Positions 60,792 to 64,000 of a stretch of 64,000 nucleotides of DNA are shown piece by piece. Position numbers and translations under genes: made by a program. Every line of letters begins with the position of its first letter. Position 1 is the stretch's first letter. Under the pieces are notes generated by a model, which worked only from the letters and a program-made list of their open reading frames with translations, ran no database searches and was not told the origin of the DNA. This DNA comes from Chamaecrista fasciculata (Eukaryota; Streptophyta; Magnoliopsida; Fabales; Fabaceae), in NCBI GenBank assembly GCA_003254925.1, contig QANZ01016577.1:4286-68285 (forward strand), given 5' to 3'.

Positions 60792-61046
60792 TTGAGTAAA
60801 CTAACAATTCAATCTTTGAAAACCCACCGAGCTGAAAACTCAGTCCCTAAAAGATTGATATACACGGTTTAGTCTTTGAAAAGATCAAAACAATATACTT
60901 ATAAGTCATTTTCATGGACTAAATAGTATACTGTTTTAATCTCTGTGAGATTAAAGTGTATACCATTTTAATCTTTGAAAGACTAAACTATGTATTTCAA
61001 TAATTTATAAACTGAATTGTCAACTCGATAATTTTTCAAAAACCCA
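60792..61046. mobile_element. AGAGTAAACTAAC-family MITE at the PP2 3' end
   Basis: About 255 bp. It opens TTGAGTAAACTAACAATTC. Its right end has diverged. TAAACTATATTT(T)GTT stands on both sides (about 60778 and 61046), so it may have landed in the flank of the first copy. Its right end lies within about 30 bases of the stop codon of the PP2 exon at 61051. Confidence 0.7.
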
Positions 61047-61050
61047 TAAA

Positions 61051-61471
61051 CTATATTTGTTTAAATCTTTGTGCAAACTCACTTGGGCAAATGAAAGCAC
61101 AGTCTATGCAGAGCCCACCCTTTGTGTGTGTGCAATCAATTTGGGCCAAAGAAAATTTGATGTTTATGGGCCCATTGGAATTTTCAACAACAAAGTCTCC
61201 AACTTTGTAGTAGGCCCATTCCCCAGGCCTATTAAGATAACACTCTGAGAGCGCATGATGGCCGTCCGATGTTGATAGCTTAAATCTAATGGGCTTGATG
61301 TCCCACCCATGTACTTGATCTACATTACAAGCCCGTCGGCCCAATCTTTTGGTGGGCTTTCCCAATTGGAGTCTGAAATAAAGGCTGTATTTCCCTCTTG
61401 GGAATTCAAATTCCAATTCTCCATGTACCTCCACCCACCACATTTGATGAAGGTATGCAATACTCTTGAAT
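61051..61471 (-). CDS. F-box/PP2-A type protein, last exon (PP2 lectin domain), partial
   Basis: Plant F-box PP2-A proteins link the SCF ubiquitin ligase to a phloem-lectin-like domain. This exon encodes about 140 aa of that PP2 domain on the minus strand: [56 protein letters not shown] and the hallmark [14 protein letters not shown] near the end. It starts after a CTTCAG acceptor at 61472-61473, in the usual phase for the family's last intron (codon split, A from this exon). It ends in TAA at 61051-61053. No F-box or middle exon is visible from 61472 to 64000. Either the intron runs beyond the window, or the missing exons fell in the assembly gap at 61840, or this is a stranded remnant. Within the exon there is no defect. 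From memory it fits the PP2-A11 to A15 group best. Confidence 0.85.
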
Positions 61472-61498
61472 CTGAAGTATTCAAAAAATAAATAATTT

Positions 61499-61840
61499 AG
61501 GTCAAAGTATACTTTTGGTCTCATTCAGATCTCAATTTAGTTATGTATTTTTTTTGTACTTTTGATTCCATATCTTTTGCTCAGATCTCAATTTGGTCAT
61601 GTATCTATTTTTGTTGCACTTTTAGTCTCGTATATTTTGGTTATGTTACATAATCGATCTCATATTGTTTAGTTATGTTGTAGAATTAGTCTTATATTTT
61701 TGCAAAAAGTTTCATATTGTGAGACTAACGGTGAAATTTTTTGATAAGGATATGAGACCAAATTTGCAATAAAAAAATATGAGACCAATTCTGCACATGA
61801 CCACAAGATATGAGATCAAAAACACAAAAAAAAAAAAAAN
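61499..61840. mobile_element. Inverted-repeat MITE, GGTCAAA/CACTTTTGGTC family, copy 4
   Basis: It opens AGGTCAAAGTATACTTTTGG, about 27 bases inside the intron that precedes the PP2 exon, and runs to an A tract and a single n at 61840. The right end is not resolved. Confidence 0.65.
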
Positions 61841-63643
61841 TATATTATATTCTCTCAAGTCTCAACATTTTTTTCATCATATATAGAATTAAATAGGAAC
61901 TAATTTACAATAATTAAGTACTTAATTATTGTGAAAACTTTAAAATATTAGTAATGAGGAGTCATAAAATTAGCTGGAATCCTTTTTGCTTTCCCCAAGA
62001 GGAATAAAATAGGAGATATTTTGGCTCGTTAGATTAGAGGATCTTTATAATTATAATTTTCTAATGTGATGAAAAGCTAAGGACTTAAAAAGAGAACAAA
62101 AAAGTTCAACCTTTATGCTTTAACAAACCAAACGCATTGATTCGCATAAAAGCGAATATATATATATATATATATATATTATATTCTTAATATTCTCTTT
62201 ATTATATAGTAACTTTGAGAGTTCTTATGATCAATATATTGAGCATTATGATAAAATCATGCTCATAAAAACTAAATTATGAACTGAAGATGCTGTTATC
62301 CCCAACAAGATTTTTTTAAAATTAGATTTTTTTTTCTTTCTGCAATACATATATAAGTCATTTTCAGCTGTTAATAAAGTATTCCAAGCAAATTGCTTGC
62401 ACTCTTATTCCTTTTTATTTTCTAATAAGTACGATATTTATAAATGGCTGTCTAGTAATCAAAGCAGAATTTGATGCCCGACAATTTATATATATATATA
62501 ACAGAAAATGGGATAGCCTGTCAACTCCTTAAAAATCAAGATATGTTATTAAAGAAACTGATACTTAAGGTCAGTTTTAGCTGTGCCCTTAAAGCTTTTT
62601 AAGTCAATTGTATCTCCAATCTTTTTTTTTTTTTGTGTCAATTATACCCTCAATTTGAGGATACAATTGACTCAAATGCAAAATACTGAGAGTACAATTG
62701 ATTTGATTATGAAACATTAGGGGTATAATTGATCAAAATACTTTTTGAGAGTACAATTGAAACTGACCTCATACTTTGGGAGTACGAAAAGTACTTTTTC
62801 CTAAATTAAATAAGCTAAATTGTAATTTTAAAATTTGATAGATAGACAAAACATGACAAACAAATCCCTTGATTGAGTTTGAATTTTCAACTTTGCTCAT
62901 TTAAAACTCTTGAGTTTCAAAACAGGATAGACAAATCTCTGAACTTTTAACTTTGCTTATTTAAGAGTTAGGACCTTTAAATAATTTAAGGGTCTAATAT
63001 AAAAAAAATAATTTAAGGGTCTTAATAAGTGAGTAAAGTTGAAAGCTCAAGAAATGTGTTTGTCTTTTCTCAAAAACAAAAAGTGTGTTTGTCCTGTTTT
63101 AAAACTCTATGAGTTCTAAGCGAGTAAAATGAATATTCAAGGAGTCTATCTACTAAGTTTTAAAATTCAAAGATATTTTCTGCTATTGACCTAAAACTGA
63201 GAAAGTTTTGGTATAATTTAACCAATTAAATAAGGGCAAAACTTATATGCAATTTTTTATAATTTTGCTATAAAGTTTTTTAATAAAAATAAAACGTGTG
63301 TCAAATTTATTTTGTATAATCGACCATGATGGAAAAAAGAGCATTGAATACAACCTTTTGTATAATTAAAAAGAAAAAAATATAATTCAAAATTATAATT
63401 AGAGAAATCTCATAATAAACATATAATAAAAAACTAATATTAAGTTTTCTTCAATAACTAAACTGTGACGACAAAAGTTATTCCATGCTTCCCCGTGATT
63501 TTAGGAAAATGTCAAGTTCTATATGCAAGTTGCAAGTTGCAAGCAGACAAGCACTATCAATGGAAGCTTTTGAGTTTTGATATAGATAGCAAAACGTGTG
63601 CGTTTAACCCATTTTCTTCTTACCTCAACAAGCATTCGTTTCT

Positions 63644-63678
<35 letters not shown>

Positions 63679-63859
63679 TAGAGGCTTTGCGTGCCCTCAC
63701 GGGCACGCAAATATGTATGTAAAATAAATGAGGGACTAAATCGTTAACTCAGTAAAAAAGAAGGGATCAAATAATAATTTTCCTCTTATTATTAATTTTG
63801 TACTATAGTTTTAAAATGTGGACGACCAGAAATGGGTGGAGCCATATAATATAAGATAT
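61841..63859. other. Gene-free stretch with small inverted repeats
   Basis: No F-box exon or other gene seen. An inverted repeat lies at about 62565-62800 (GGTCAGTTTTAGCTGTGCCC and its partner ending GAAACTGACC). Another, at about 62840-63190, has repeated GTTTGTC / GACAAAC words. TA repeats lie at 62158-62180 and 63645-63675. Confidence 0.55.
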
Positions 63860-64000
63860 AGGCTTAAGTGCACTTTTGGTCCCCTAACTTTCACAAAGGT
63901 CTCAATTTGGTCCCCTAACTTTTTTTGTTGCAATTTTGGTCCCCTAACTTTTGAAAACGTCTCACCATTGGTCCACTAACTTTTTTGTTGCAATTTTGGT
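63860..64000. mobile_element. AGGCTTAAG-family MITE, cut by the window end
   Basis: It opens AGGCTTAAGTGCACTTTTGG and carries the CAAAGGTCTCAATTTGGTC phrase. It is the left part of a second copy of 58538-59118. Confidence 0.85.

Noticed and set aside
1-64000. CRISPR arrays, bacterial operons, tRNA or rRNA genes
   Set aside because: Regular direct repeats with unique spacers are absent, the genes are of plant type, and I found no convincing tRNA or rRNA sequence by eye.

Overview
The window looks like nuclear DNA from a flowering plant, most likely a eudicot. It is AT-rich, and its genes have GT-AG introns. The host genes belong to plant families: a DTX/MATE transporter, a plant-type BAG co-chaperone and a PP2 (phloem lectin) exon. 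The transposons are an L1-type LINE with an RNase H domain, hAT, PIF/Harbinger and Stowaway elements. I cannot name the species. Six single 'n' positions (1202, 32039, 47892, 49091, 59396, 61840) suggest a draft assembly with joined contigs.

Layout. 1-1.79 kb: decayed LTR-type sequence. 1.79-4.2 kb: a broken hAT transposase. 4.39-4.94 kb: a hAT MITE with an 8-bp target duplication. 5.80-9.46 kb: an almost complete hAT element with terminal inverted repeats, target duplication, BED finger, DUF659 region, dimerisation domain and recognisable introns. 9.59-10.09 kb: second copy of the hAT MITE. 10.41-11.35 kb: a Harbinger-like element with an internal 65-bp tandem repeat. 11.55-17.60 kb: a full-length LINE with a perfect 19-bp target duplication. 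17.6-35 kb: gene-poor DNA full of inverted-repeat elements, with LINE and LTR remnants. 35.1-37.2 kb: a nest of three elements. 37.68-39.26 kb: an intact single-exon MATE gene. 39.3-49.1 kb: more fold-back repeats, decayed LTR-derived DNA and a GC-rich exon-like island. 50.72-54.24 kb, minus strand: a four-exon BAG gene encoding 347 aa. 54.8-60.2 kb: more MITEs and a large fold-back element. 61.05-61.47 kb, minus strand: the last exon of an F-box/PP2-A type gene. 61.5-64 kb: repeats only.

The three host genes (MATE, BAG, PP2) have no evident joint function. What they share is their setting: each is crowded by small inverted-repeat transposons. All three BAG introns carry them, a MITE nest and a LINE tail lie just upstream of the MATE promoter, and MITEs lie within tens of bases of the PP2 stop codon and just inside its intron. 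Several inverted-repeat families recur. The most striking is a long, nearly palindromic fold-back family of about 0.5-0.85 kb, seen at eight sites. I found no CRISPR array and no RNA gene that I could support.
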